Source: JBGPYB01 sp041493035 (GTDB lineage Bacteria; Acidobacteriota; Vicinamibacteria; Fen-336). From it: a stretch of DNA of 18,937 nt. Shown here piece by piece: positions 1 to 8,500 of the stretch (position 1 is its first letter; each line of letters opens with the position of its first letter). The notes under the pieces were generated by a model, which was not told where the DNA came from, did no database searches, and was given only the letters and a program-made list of their open reading frames with translations. A program made the translations under genes and the position numbers. The stretch spans positions 1-18,937 of the forward strand of contig JBGPYB010000094.1 of NCBI GenBank assembly GCA_041493035.1, given 5' to 3'.

Positions 1-972
1 CCCGACAAGCTCGCCGAGCGGGCCCGCGTCGCGTTCATGGAAATTCGCAACGAGATGCGAACGCTGGCGCCTCTGGTCGCTAAGGAGAAAGGGCTTTCGG
101 TCACGGACTACCGCGACGTGATCCGGGAGCTGAAGAAGAACCAGCTCGTGGGCGAGGCGATCCTGCCCCACTACCAGAAGCGGATGCGGGACCTCGAGGA
201 GATCATCCGGCGCGAGAAGGTGATCACGCTCCCCGCGCGGGACGCCCGGATCCGGCTCGCCAGCGAGGCCGAGAGCGCCGCGATCCCCGCTCCCAACATG
301 CGCCCGCCGCGCCTCATCGGCAACACCGGCGAGATGGGGGAGTTCGTGCTCCCCTTACGGGTCCCCACCACGGGACCCGACGGCACGCAGACGGTGAAGG
401 GGTTCGACGATTTCACCTTCGACGCAGCGTCGTGGACCCTCACGGTTCACGAGGGGCGCCCGGGCCACGAGCTTCAATTCGCTTCGGTGATCGAGAAGGG
501 CGTCTCGACGGCCCGAGCCATCTTCGCTGCCAATAGCGTCAACATCGAGGGGTGGGCCCTTTACGCTGAGGCGGAGATGAAGCCCTACGAGCCCTTGGAC
601 GGCCAGCTCATCGCTCTCCAGCATCGGCTGCTCCGAGCCGCGCGTGCCTTCCTCGATCCTGATCTGCAAGCGGGGCGGATCGCCCCCGAGGCAGCCACGT
701 CCTTTCTCATGAGCGAAGTCGTCGTGTCGGAGGCTGCGGCGAAGTCAGAAGTCGAGCGCTACACCTTCTGGGCGCCAGGCCAGGCCACGAGCTACTTCTA
801 CGGCTATCTGCGCTGGATGCAAATGAAGGCCGAGACCGAGATGGCGCTCGGGCCGATGTTCGACCGGCAGCGATACCACGACTTTCTCCTGTCCCAGGGG
901 CTGCTTCCCCCCGATGCCATCGCCCTTGCCGTGAGGACGGTGTTTGTCCCTTCAGTGGGCCCGGGTCAGTGA
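1..972 (+). CDS. DUF885 family protein, C-terminal part (5' end outside window)
   Basis: The reading frame is open from base 1, so the gene starts upstream of the window; the ATG at 37 is internal. Seen: HEGRPGHELQ at about 448-477, followed by EGWALYAE at about 547-570. In DUF885 proteins the first motif (HEGxPGH) gives two histidines and the second a glutamate, as in a gluzincin-type zinc metallopeptidase site. The tail, with an FWAPGQATSYFYG segment and a final RYHDFLLSQGLLPPDAI, also matches the family end, so the C-terminus is complete. Family knowledge: these are usually exported or periplasmic proteins of about 550-600 residues, so roughly half is missing. Any signal peptide would be in the unseen part. 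The substrate is unknown and a peptidase role is inferred from the motifs. The last 21 bases overlap a possible minus-strand gene remnant. Confidence 0.85.
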   Translation, partial: PDKLAERARVAFMEIRNEMRTLAPLVAKEKGLSVTDYRDVIRELKKNQLVGEAILPHYQKRMRDLEEIIRREKVITLPARDARIRLASEAESAAIPAPNMRPPRLIGNTGEMGEFVLPLRVPTTGPDGTQTVKGFDDFTFDAASWTLTVHEGRPGHELQFASVIEKGVSTARAIFAANSVNIEGWALYAEAEMKPYEPLDGQLIALQHRLLRAARAFLDPDLQAGRIAPEAATSFLMSEVVVSEAAAKSEVERYTFWAPGQATSYFYGYLRWMQMKAETEMALGPMFDRQRYHDFLLSQGLLPPDAIALAVRTVFVPSVGPGQ

Positions 973-1095
973 GAAGTGGTGCGAGCCGGCAGGCTTGGCT
1001 CCCGAATAGACCGTCCACTCGGCCTCGAGGTGGTCTCCGCCATCCGGCTTGATCCAACCGGAGTGGACATGGGTCATGAGGTCTCCTCTTTGCAT
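952..1095 (-). pseudogene. Possible remnant: C-terminal end of a DUF1579-like protein
   Basis: A minus-strand frame of 47 codons runs from ATG at 1095 (second ATG at 1077, preceded by a GAGGAG box) to TGA at 952-954. Its product contains HSGWIKPDGGDHLEAEWTVY and ends SHHFSLTRAH. From memory, this resembles the last strand pair of small secreted DUF1579-type proteins (DADHxxxEWTxYxxGKxxxxxxFxLxR). Those proteins are about 150-200 residues, so only the tail would remain. The frame stays open toward the rhomboid gene without recognisable sequence. It fills most of the 209-base gap between the neighbouring genes and runs against them. It could instead be a chance frame; the resemblance is the only support. 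Confidence 0.35.
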
Positions 1096-1181
1096 CGGCG
1101 CCCGGACGGGCAGCCTCCATGCGCGAGGCGCGGACTTTTCGCCCAGAAATCGGCGGAGCCGCGTTGATATAGGATCGTTGG

Positions 1182-2036
1182 ATGTTCGAGCGTCAGCGGT
1201 CCGGGTCGGTGATCTGCCCTTCCTGTGGCTCCCTCGTGGGCGTGGGTGACGCGCAGTGTCTCATCTGCGGCCGGAAACGTCCGGGACTCTGGGGTTTCGC
1301 GGGGCTCCTCCGGAACCTGGGCAACGACATGGGCTTCGTGACCCTCGTCCTCTGGGCCTGCGGCGCCCTTTATCTCGCGAGCCTGGCCGTGGATCGAGAG
1401 AACATCGGCTCCGGTGGCGTGCTGTCCTTCCTCTCCCCTGGCATCAGAAGCCTCTTCGTCTTCGGAGCGAGCGGGGCGGTGCCGGTTTTCGGCTACGGGC
1501 GATGGTGGACGCCCTTGAGCGCCGGCTGGCTCCACGGGGGGCTTCTCCACATCGTCTTCAACATGATGGCGCTCCGGGACCTCGGTCCGCTGACCGTCCA
1601 CCTCTACGGCGTGGCGCGCACGGTCATCATCTACACCTTGGCTTCGGTGGCGGGGTTTCTGGCCAGCAGCGTCGCCGGACGCTACATCCTCTTCCTGCCG
1701 TTTCTCCACGGGGGAAGAATCACCATCGGCGCCTCGGCCTCGCTGTTCGGCCTGATCGGGGCGCTGCTTTACTACGGCCGGCGCGGCGGCAGCATCGCTC
1801 TGCGGCAGGCCGCGACGCGGTGGGTCCTGGGCGGCCTCGCTTTCGGCTTCATGGTTCCGGGCATCGACAACTGGGCCCACATCGGGGGGCTCGCCGGCGG
1901 TTATTTGACCTCGCGATGGCTCGACCCTCTGTTGCCGGAACGGGGCGATCACGTCGTCGCCGCCGCCGTATGCCTGCTCCTCTCGGCCGCCGCGATCGCG
2001 GCCTCGTTGGTCGTCGGCCTTCCGCCGGAGCGTTGA
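1182..2036 (+). CDS. Rhomboid family intramembrane serine protease with N-terminal zinc ribbon
   Basis: A 284-residue polytopic membrane protein. Residues 12-29 hold CPSC and CLIC pairs, a small cytosolic zinc ribbon ahead of the membrane core. The core has the rhomboid signatures in order: HGGLLHIVFN (H117, H122, N126; the HxxxxHxxxN of helix 2), GASA with the nucleophile Ser184, and NWAHIGG with the catalytic His232. About six hydrophobic segments are visible from residue 51 onward. The active-site dyad is intact, so it should cleave transmembrane substrates; which ones cannot be told. The ATG at 1182 is chosen because it starts just before the zinc ribbon; no clear Shine-Dalgarno sequence precedes it. 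The next gene starts one base after its stop, which suggests co-transcription with the tRNA-modification gene. Confidence 0.9.
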   Translation: MFERQRSGSVICPSCGSLVGVGDAQCLICGRKRPGLWGFAGLLRNLGNDMGFVTLVLWACGALYLASLAVDRENIGSGGVLSFLSPGIRSLFVFGASGAVPVFGYGRWWTPLSAGWLHGGLLHIVFNMMALRDLGPLTVHLYGVARTVIIYTLASVAGFLASSVAGRYILFLPFLHGGRITIGASASLFGLIGALLYYGRRGGSIALRQAATRWVLGGLAFGFMVPGIDNWAHIGGLAGGYLTSRWLDPLLPERGDHVVAAAVCLLLSAAAIAASLVVGLPPER

Positions 2037-2037
2037 T

Positions 2038-3219
2038 TTGGACGCTGTCTATCGCAGCGCGCTCAACCGTGACGTTCCCCCGGCCGCGCCCGGCGAGTTC
2101 CGGCTGGTGCCCATAGGCCCCCTCGAGGTCTGGCCTCCGGTCGTCCTCGCGCCGATGGCCGGCGTCACGAACCCGCCCTTCCGCACCCTTTGCCGCCGGT
2201 ACGGCGCGGGTCTCTACGTCAGCGAGATGATCACGGCCCGGGCGCTGGTCGAGGGGAATCGGAAGACGCTGCTTCTGGCGAGCTTCGACGCCGAGGAAAA
2301 AATCCGGAGCCTCCAGCTCTACGGCGTCGATCCCCACTACGTTGGCGAATCCGTGCGGCTTCTGGTGGGCGAAGGCCGCGTCGACCACATCGACATGAAC
2401 TTCGGCTGCCCCGTGCGGAAAGTCACGAGCAAGGGGGGCGGCGCTGCCATTCCGTTGAAGCCACGGCTTCTCCGCAACATCGTCCGGTCGGCGGTGGCCG
2501 CCGCCGGCGACGTGCCGGTGACGATGAAGTTCCGGATCGGGATCGACGACGAGCACCTCACCTACCTGAACGCCGGGCGGATCGGCGAAGACGAGGGCTG
2601 CCGCGCCGTGGGGCTCCACGCGCGCACGGCGGCGCAGCTCTATGACGGCGAAGCGCGATGGGACGCGATCGCGCAGCTGAAACAGGCTGTCACTCGCATT
2701 CCCGTCCTCGGCAACGGGGACATCTGGGAAGCCGAAGACGCTCTGCGCATGATGCGCGCGACCGGCTGCGACGGTGTGATCGTCGGGCGTGGCTGCCTGG
2801 GGCGGCCCTGGCTCTTCCGTGATCTGGCCGACGTCTTCGCAGGGCGAGAGCCGCAGAATCCGCCCGACTACGGCGGCGTCGTGGACGTCATGCTCGAGCA
2901 CGCGCGGCTGTTGACCGGTTGGGCCGGCGAAGAAATCGCGATGTGCGCGTTCCGCAAGCACAGCTCCTGGTACACGAAGGGCTTCCGGGGAGGTGCCCCG
3001 CTTCGCGAGCGCCTGATGAAGGTTCGGACGCTGGCGGCACTCCAGGCGACTCTTGGGGACGTCGACCGGTCCCAGCCCTTCCCCCCGGAAGCGATGCGCG
3101 TGCCGCGAGGCAAGACCGGCGGGACCCAGCGGGTCGCCCTCCCCGAGGGATACCTCGACGATCTCGAGGACGCCACGCCTCCGGGGTTGGGCGCGGAGGC
3201 CGCCGATTCCGGAGGCTAG
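2038..3219 (+). CDS. dus: tRNA-dihydrouridine synthase (Dus family, DusB/NifR3-like)
   Basis: FMN-dependent enzyme that reduces specific uridines of tRNA to dihydrouridine in the cytoplasm. Seen: the N-terminal barrel strand LAPMAGVTNPPFR (about residue 37), the catalytic cysteine in NFGCPVRKV (Cys124), a KGGGAAIP loop, VTMKFRIG, HARTAAQLYDG, and the phosphate-binding GNGDI and IVGRGCLGRPWLF near the barrel end. At 393 residues it is somewhat longer than typical DusB (about 320-350). The extra length is an N-terminal lead of about 30 residues and an acidic C-terminal tail. The start is the TTG at 2038, one base after the rhomboid stop. A GTG at 2107 is an alternative that still keeps the whole barrel. 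Which tRNA position it modifies cannot be read from the sequence. Confidence 0.92.
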   Translation: MDAVYRSALNRDVPPAAPGEFRLVPIGPLEVWPPVVLAPMAGVTNPPFRTLCRRYGAGLYVSEMITARALVEGNRKTLLLASFDAEEKIRSLQLYGVDPHYVGESVRLLVGEGRVDHIDMNFGCPVRKVTSKGGGAAIPLKPRLLRNIVRSAVAAAGDVPVTMKFRIGIDDEHLTYLNAGRIGEDEGCRAVGLHARTAAQLYDGEARWDAIAQLKQAVTRIPVLGNGDIWEAEDALRMMRATGCDGVIVGRGCLGRPWLFRDLADVFAGREPQNPPDYGGVVDVMLEHARLLTGWAGEEIAMCAFRKHSSWYTKGFRGGAPLRERLMKVRTLAALQATLGDVDRSQPFPPEAMRVPRGKTGGTQRVALPEGYLDDLEDATPPGLGAEAADSGG

Positions 3220-3274
3220 AGCCAAACACTGGAACTTCCTGGGCCCCTGAAGGGAATGCAATAAGGAAACTGGC

Positions 3275-6200
3275 ATGCGGCCCGGGTATCCGATCGCCAC
3301 TGGACTGTTCCTCGCGGCTGCCGCGGCCGGCTCAGACCTGTGGCTTCCCAGCGCTGCAGTCGCCGGCGAACTGCGCGGACGGATCGTCTACGAGCGCCGC
3401 GGCATCGCGGGAGCCACGGTTTCGGCAATTCCCTTCGAGGCGCCCTTGGAGGCGGCGCGCCGGGAGGCTCGCGGAGGGCCGACTCCCGCAGCGGTCGCCA
3501 CGACGACCACGACTTCGGACGGCGGATTCGCGTTGACGCTCACCGCGGGCGCACCCAACGTCCAGCTTCGCGTCGAGGTCGGCTCCTTCCAGGCCGTGCG
3601 GCTCGCGAGCGTCTTCGACGGTACGGACACCGCCGATGTAGGAGACGTGGCTCTCGCCAAGAGTGCTGCCTTGACCGGCCGCGTCGTGGATGCGCACAAC
3701 GCGGCCGTGGCCGGCGCGGAGGTGAGCGTCGAGTCCGGTGCGGCCACCACGGAGAGCCACGAACGCCTTCCGGAACGACGGACGGCGAAGACTGCTCCGG
3801 ACGGCAGCTTCCGCATCGAAGGTGCATCGGCCAACGGCAATCGGTTGAGAGCGGAGATGAAGGGCTTCGCGACGACGAACAGGACGGAGGTCCATGGCGG
3901 CGCCTTGGGCGCTCCGATCGTCCTGGCGCCGGCGGTCACGCTGACAGGGTCCGTCCGCCGACAGGACGGTCGCGGTCCGGCGGCGGGCGCCCTCGTGCGT
4001 TTCGAAGGGACGGGTGCCACCCGCTGGATGGAGACGGCGGCCGACGGAAGCTTCCGCCTTTCCGACGTCCCCGCGACGACCGGACGCGTCGTCGCCGAAG
4101 GAGGGTCTCTCGGCCATGCCGAAGCTGCCGTCACGGCTGCGGAGAAAGCCGTGCCCCTCGCTCTGGTCCTGAGTCCGCCCACCCGCATCGTCGGCCGCGT
4201 CGTGAACGGCAAGACGCTCCAGCCCGTTCCGCGGGCGAGAATCGAGGCGCGCGGGCATGGACGCGTCACCGTGGCGCGCTCGGGCCCCGATGGCCGCTAT
4301 GCCTTCGACGCACTGACCCACGGCACCTACGCAGTCGTCGCAGACGAGCCACGGTTCGTCCCCTACGTCCGGCAGGGAATCCGTGTCGGGCCAGGCGAGT
4401 CGCGACACGTCGATCTTCCGCTGGCGCTCGGCGTCGTTCTCGCGGGACGCGTGGTTGACGAGCGCGGGCAACCCGTGGCGGGCGCCGTGGGCCGACTGTC
4501 CCGCGGCGGCGCTCCGGGCGGGTTTGGCCCTCGGCTTCGGGGACGCCGAAATGCCGGAGAGATTTCCTTCCGCACGGCCGGCGACGGGACCTTCCGCGCC
4601 GAGCGCCTGCCGCCCGGTACGAACGAACGGTTGACGGTGTCTCATCCTCAGTTCGAGGCGCGGGTCGTGGCGGGCCTGTCGCTGCCTGCGGGAGGAACGC
4701 GCTCGGGCCTGAACGTCGTGCTTCGCCGCGGTCTCGAGATCGCCGGCACCGTTCGCGACAGCGAGGGGCACCTCGTCGAAGGGGCCGAGATCGACCTGCG
4801 CCCGTCGGCCTCCGAACGCCGGAACGGCGGGCGCTTCGGGTTCGATCCCACGGCCTTCGAACGAGACAGCATGCGCGTCACGAGCGATGCGAACGGCGCA
4901 TTCCGCATCGCCGGACTCGAGGCGGGTGCCTACTCGGTGGAGGCACGGCGCGACGGCTTCGCCGAGGCGACGATCGATCCTGTCCGTCTGGAGGCGGGCG
5001 TGCCGACGCCGCCCGTCGACGTCTGGTTGCTGCCGGGCGCAACGATCAGCGGCTTCATCCATCGCCCTGACGGCTCGGGAGCCAAGGGATTCGTGGTGCG
5101 GACTCGGGCGGACGGGGGCGAGGCTCGCCTCTTCGGCGGAGGGCCGGCCGATCCGACCGGCGAGGACGGTGCCTTCTCCATCGCGGGGCTGCGCGCGGGC
5201 GAGACGTACTCCCTCACGATCCTGGGGCGTGGCGGAGTGGCCCTTCAGCGCGAAGGGATCCTGGCGCCCGCGGCCGACCTCGAGGTCGTGGTGGGCGGCG
5301 CCGGCCGAATCGCGGGTCACGTGATCGACGCTCAGACCCAGAAGCCCTTGACCGAGTTCACGGCCACGTACGCCCCGGACACCGGAACGGCCGGTCCCGG
5401 AGGCCGCGCGCGCGGAGGAGGAGGGGCTCCGCCGCGAGGACCACGGCGAGCTGCCGAGGAGGACGATGACAACGGCAGCTCGTCCTCCGCCGACGGAACT
5501 TTCCTCATCGAGGACGTCCCTCCGGGGACGTGGTCGGTGACGGTGGAGGCGGACGGCTACGAGAGGGCCCGCGTCAGCGGCGTGGCGGTGCGGGAGGGGG
5601 AAACGACGCCGGACGTCCAGGTGAAGGCGTCGCGAGGTCGAGTTCTCGCCGGCCGCACGATCGACGCCTTGACTGGGCGACCGGTGCCCGGCGTATCGGT
5701 CACGGGCAGCAACGCGAGCGGGGCCGGCCCCGGCGGCGCGGCAGCGACCTTCGCTCTCACCGACGCCGACGGCCGATTCGATCTGGCCGGTCTTTCCGTT
5801 GGAACCTACCGGCTCCAGACGCAGCACCCGGACTACGCTGAGGCGAGCGAGATCGTGGACGTGGAGCAGCCGGCGACGAACACCGAGATTCGCCTTTCGT
5901 CGGGTGGGGCGCTGGCGGGCCTGGTCATCTCAGAGTCCGGCGCGCCTCTCGCGGGAGCTACCGTCTCGGTGCAATCAGGAGCCGGCGGCGGGCGCTTCGG
6001 TGGCGGAGGTCCAGGCTCGGGTTCCTCGAGCGTGAGCGACGACGCGGGCGGTTTCCACTTCGACCGACTGACGGCCGGACGGTATACCGTGAGCGGCACC
6101 CTGGGCGCACGGGCCAGCGCGCCCCTGGACGTGGCCCTCGCCGCGGGGGAGTCGCGGAGCGACCTGCGGATCGCACTTGGCGGAGGGACGACACTTCGAG

Positions 6201-7450
6201 GCCGGGTGTCGGGCCTCGGGAGTGATCTCCGCGGCACCGTCAACGTGGCCGCCACGGGCCCGAACGGCTACTTCGCCGGCGTGCGGCCGACCGTCGACGG
6301 CACGTTCTCCCTGACGGGCGTGCCGGCGGGCAGCATTCACCTTCGCGCCACCACCGGCAACTTCTCCACGGGCACTCGCTCCGCCTCCACCGACGTCACG
6401 ATCGCCGACGGCCAAACCGAGGCCGAAGCCGACATCGTGTTCACGGCCGGCGACACGCTGTCGGGAACGGTCACCCGGGGCGGCGAGCCCGAGTCCGGCG
6501 TCATGGTGACCGTCGCTCCCGCCGGCCAGGGGCCCACGGGCACCGCCCGCACCGACTCGGCCGGCAACTACGGCGTCTCCGGCCTGAGCGACGGCGACTA
6601 CGCGGTGGTGGCATCTCCGGCCCGGGGGGCCGCACGGCGACAGAGCGTGCAGATCTCCGGTGACCAGACCCTCGACTTTGTCCTTCCGCTCTCGGCCATC
6701 GGCGGCGTGGTTGTGGAAGCCGGCTCCGGACTCCCCCTCGCGGGGGCCGACGTGTCGGTGGATTCCGGTGACGGAGGGCCACGGGGCGGGTCCCGTTCCA
6801 CCACCGACAGCAACGGTCGCTTCGATATCGAAGGCCTGGAACCCCAGTCCTACTCGCTGACCGCGCGCCTGACCAGGTATGCCTACGAGAAGCGAACCGT
6901 CGATGCCTCGGCCGACGGAAGCACCTCCCTCACCATCGAGCTGCGGCGCGGCGAAGGCCTCGGGGTGCGAGCGCTCGACGGCGTCTTCGGCGTCCCACTC
7001 CGTGACCTCTTCGCGGAAGCGCGCGACAACGCGAACTCGGTGGTCTTCGGAGGGCGCGTTTCCCTCGACAGCGACGGACGAGGCCAGGTTCCCTCTCTTC
7101 GGCCGGGAGCTTACGCGGTGCGTCTCGGGGCTCCGGGCTACGCGCCGTTGAAGCTAGGCGTCACGATTCCGTCTCCAACCCTCGAACTGGCCTTCACCGC
7201 CGGAGGCACGGTGGACATTCGAATCGGGCCCGCAACGATGTCGCGGAGCCCTCAGGCGCGCCTGCTGGACTCCTCGGGAAGCCCCTTCCCCGTCGGGCCT
7301 TTCTCTCCCGACGGCTGGTTCGCGCTATCGACTCCCGACCGACGTATCGAGCACGTGACTCCCGGCGGCTACACCCTCGTCGTCGCGGACGGCACCTCGA
7401 AATTGATTTCGGTGACCGAGGGCGGCACCGTCCCCATCGAGCTGCCCTGA
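3275..7450 (+). CDS. Giant exported protein of about 15 tandem carboxypeptidase-regulatory-like domains
   Basis: A 1391-residue protein with an N-terminal signal peptide (about residues 1-31, hydrophobic stretch then AVAG before the mature part). The rest is a tandem array of about 15 units of 80-110 residues. Each begins with a phrase like LTGRVVDxxGxPVxGAxV and continues with xDGxFxIxGLxxGxYxV, typical of CarboxypepD_reg/Cna-B-like beta-sandwiches. Unit 8 contains a Gly/Arg-rich then acidic insert (around EEDDDNGSSSS). No catalytic domain, TonB-dependent barrel, membrane anchor or sorting motif is visible after the array. An AAGGA box at 3263-3267, 7 bases upstream, supports the ATG at 3275. 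A role as a stalk, adhesin or surface scaffold is inference. It stands alone between the dus gene and the converging glycosidase gene. Confidence 0.85.
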   Translation: MRPGYPIATGLFLAAAAAGSDLWLPSAAVAGELRGRIVYERRGIAGATVSAIPFEAPLEAARREARGGPTPAAVATTTTTSDGGFALTLTAGAPNVQLRVEVGSFQAVRLASVFDGTDTADVGDVALAKSAALTGRVVDAHNAAVAGAEVSVESGAATTESHERLPERRTAKTAPDGSFRIEGASANGNRLRAEMKGFATTNRTEVHGGALGAPIVLAPAVTLTGSVRRQDGRGPAAGALVRFEGTGATRWMETAADGSFRLSDVPATTGRVVAEGGSLGHAEAAVTAAEKAVPLALVLSPPTRIVGRVVNGKTLQPVPRARIEARGHGRVTVARSGPDGRYAFDALTHGTYAVVADEPRFVPYVRQGIRVGPGESRHVDLPLALGVVLAGRVVDERGQPVAGAVGRLSRGGAPGGFGPRLRGRRNAGEISFRTAGDGTFRAERLPPGTNERLTVSHPQFEARVVAGLSLPAGGTRSGLNVVLRRGLEIAGTVRDSEGHLVEGAEIDLRPSASERRNGGRFGFDPTAFERDSMRVTSDANGAFRIAGLEAGAYSVEARRDGFAEATIDPVRLEAGVPTPPVDVWLLPGATISGFIHRPDGSGAKGFVVRTRADGGEARLFGGGPADPTGEDGAFSIAGLRAGETYSLTILGRGGVALQREGILAPAADLEVVVGGAGRIAGHVIDAQTQKPLTEFTATYAPDTGTAGPGGRARGGGGAPPRGPRRAAEEDDDNGSSSSADGTFLIEDVPPGTWSVTVEADGYERARVSGVAVREGETTPDVQVKASRGRVLAGRTIDALTGRPVPGVSVTGSNASGAGPGGAAATFALTDADGRFDLAGLSVGTYRLQTQHPDYAEASEIVDVEQPATNTEIRLSSGGALAGLVISESGAPLAGATVSVQSGAGGGRFGGGGPGSGSSSVSDDAGGFHFDRLTAGRYTVSGTLGARASAPLDVALAAGESRSDLRIALGGGTTLRGRVSGLGSDLRGTVNVAATGPNGYFAGVRPTVDGTFSLTGVPAGSIHLRATTGNFSTGTRSASTDVTIADGQTEAEADIVFTAGDTLSGTVTRGGEPESGVMVTVAPAGQGPTGTARTDSAGNYGVSGLSDGDYAVVASPARGAARRQSVQISGDQTLDFVLPLSAIGGVVVEAGSGLPLAGADVSVDSGDGGPRGGSRSTTDSNGRFDIEGLEPQSYSLTARLTRYAYEKRTVDASADGSTSLTIELRRGEGLGVRALDGVFGVPLRDLFAEARDNANSVVFGGRVSLDSDGRGQVPSLRPGAYAVRLGAPGYAPLKLGVTIPSPTLELAFTAGGTVDIRIGPATMSRSPQARLLDSSGSPFPVGPFSPDGWFALSTPDRRIEHVTPGGYTLVVADGTSKLISVTEGGTVPIELP

Positions 7451-7463
7451 GGCTTCTTCAGGG
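7445..7463. terminator. Short hairpin shared by two converging genes
   Basis: CCCTGA at 7445-7450 and TCAGGG at 7458-7463 are perfect inverted repeats around a 7-base loop. Each arm contains the stop codon of one converging gene (TGA at 7448-7450 on plus, TGA read from 7460-7458 on minus). There is no T-tract on either side and the stem is only 6 bp. It may act as a weak bidirectional terminator or as mRNA end protection, or it may be chance. Confidence 0.3.
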
Positions 7464-8489
7464 ACGCAAGTAGCGCTCGCGAATGGCCGCGAGCGCCGGC
7501 TTGCCTTGCGGGGTGAAGTCCCGCAGCTCTCGGCCGACGGCAGGACCGGCAGCCCCCAAGCCCGGATGCCACTTCCAGACGAACGTTCCCCCGAACCAGG
7601 GCTGGTCCCAGACGCTGGCGAACATCGCCTGGTACGCGTCCCGTTGCACGCCCAAGTCGACGGCGCCCGCCGTGTCCCACTTCCACGGCTCGGCGAGACA
7701 TCCGGCGAGGCTGCGGTAACCGACCTCCGTGAATACGATCCTCCGCCCCGCGCGCATCGAGAGAGCAGCGAGGCGCGCCACGATCGGTGCCCAGGCGGCG
7801 CGGATCTCTTCGGGCTTCGGATGCTCCGACGGCGTCAAGGGGTAGTAGGCCTGCACGCCGATGAAATCGAGGTCCCCCCAGAAGGCGACGTTGTCGGCCT
7901 CGTGCCAGTTGGCGCAGTAGGTGATCGGACCGTGGTAAGCCTGGCGAATCCGCGCGATGAGGCGCCTCCAGTCGTCGGTGCGGCGCGACGCCTTCGGCAG
8001 CTCGGTTCCAATCGCCAGCCCCTCCATCTGTTCGCGCTCGGCAAGCTCGGCGTAGTGCAGGATGAAGACCTCGTAGGCGGCGAACCACTGCTGCCAATCC
8101 GCTTCGGTCCTCATGTCGATGTCGCCCACCCATTCCCCGGTGTGGACCCAAAGGTGAGGCTTGAGGAGCGTCCGGATCCCGCGGGCGCGGGCGAGGCGGG
8201 CGGTCTCGGCGAGACCGTCGTCGGTCTCTCCCCACATCCCCCAGAAGAAGTGGAGTCCTCCGCCGGACAGAGCGACTTCGGGGGCGCTGACGGAGGGCGA
8301 CCAGCCAAAGGGAGTCTGCGAAATCCAGTCGGCGCCGATGCCCTTCAGCGGATCGAGGGCCGCGCCGTCGATCTTGCGTCCGGCCTCCCACGAGACGCCG
8401 CGCATCTTCGTCTGGGCGGGCGACGGCGTGGGAGACGTTGGCGGAGCCACGAGTGCGGCCAGGGCCGCGACGGCGATGAGCCCGGGCAC
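7458..8489 (-). CDS. Secreted glycoside hydrolase, GH113-like TIM barrel
   Basis: A 343-residue protein with a signal peptide (residues 1 to about 26: hydrophobic AVAALAALV, then a Pro/Ser/Thr stretch ending PAQ). The barrel starts with MRGVSWEAG and shows FWGMWGETDDG, LLKPHLWVHTGEW, IGTEL (E163, probable acid/base), YCANWHEADNVAFWG, DFIGVQAYYPL and VFTEVGY (E255, probable nucleophile). This pattern matches the GH113 (beta-mannanase type) barrel family of clan GH-A; the actual substrate is not readable. The start is the GTG at 8489, with GGAGGGG (8493-8499) five bases upstream. A second GTG at 8504 would give a GTGA overlap with the exporter stop but lacks a Shine-Dalgarno sequence. It sits directly downstream of an ABC exporter on the same strand, so the two are probably co-transcribed. 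Confidence 0.85.
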   Translation of the reverse strand: MPGLIAVAALAALVAPPTSPTPSPAQTKMRGVSWEAGRKIDGAALDPLKGIGADWISQTPFGWSPSVSAPEVALSGGGLHFFWGMWGETDDGLAETARLARARGIRTLLKPHLWVHTGEWVGDIDMRTEADWQQWFAAYEVFILHYAELAEREQMEGLAIGTELPKASRRTDDWRRLIARIRQAYHGPITYCANWHEADNVAFWGDLDFIGVQAYYPLTPSEHPKPEEIRAAWAPIVARLAALSMRAGRRIVFTEVGYRSLAGCLAEPWKWDTAGAVDLGVQRDAYQAMFASVWDQPWFGGTFVWKWHPGLGAAGPAVGRELRDFTPQGKPALAAIRERYLRP

Positions 8490-8492
8490 GCG

Positions 8493-8499
8493 CCCCTCC
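8493..8499 (-). promoter_or_regulatory. Ribosome binding site deciding the glycosidase start
   Basis: GGAGGGG is read on the minus strand from 8499 to 8493, directly after the exporter stop codon (8501-8503) and a few bases ahead of GTG 8489. It favours 8489 over the GTG at 8504 as the start of the GH113-like gene. Confidence 0.55.
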
Positions 8500-8500
8500 G

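Noticed and set aside
1074..1952. 292-codon minus-strand frame opposite the rhomboid gene
   Set aside because: The plus strand has an intact rhomboid active site, and the antisense product is low-complexity and charged with no recognisable domain.
1849..3300. 483-codon minus-strand frame opposite the dus gene
   Set aside because: It mirrors the conserved dihydrouridine synthase frame and spans its whole length without any motif of its own.
3332..5827. 831-codon minus-strand open frame inside the giant repeat protein gene
   Set aside because: It is antisense to a clear repeat protein with a signal peptide; its product shows no domain and has the Arg/Ala/Gly-rich composition expected from GC-rich antisense sequence.
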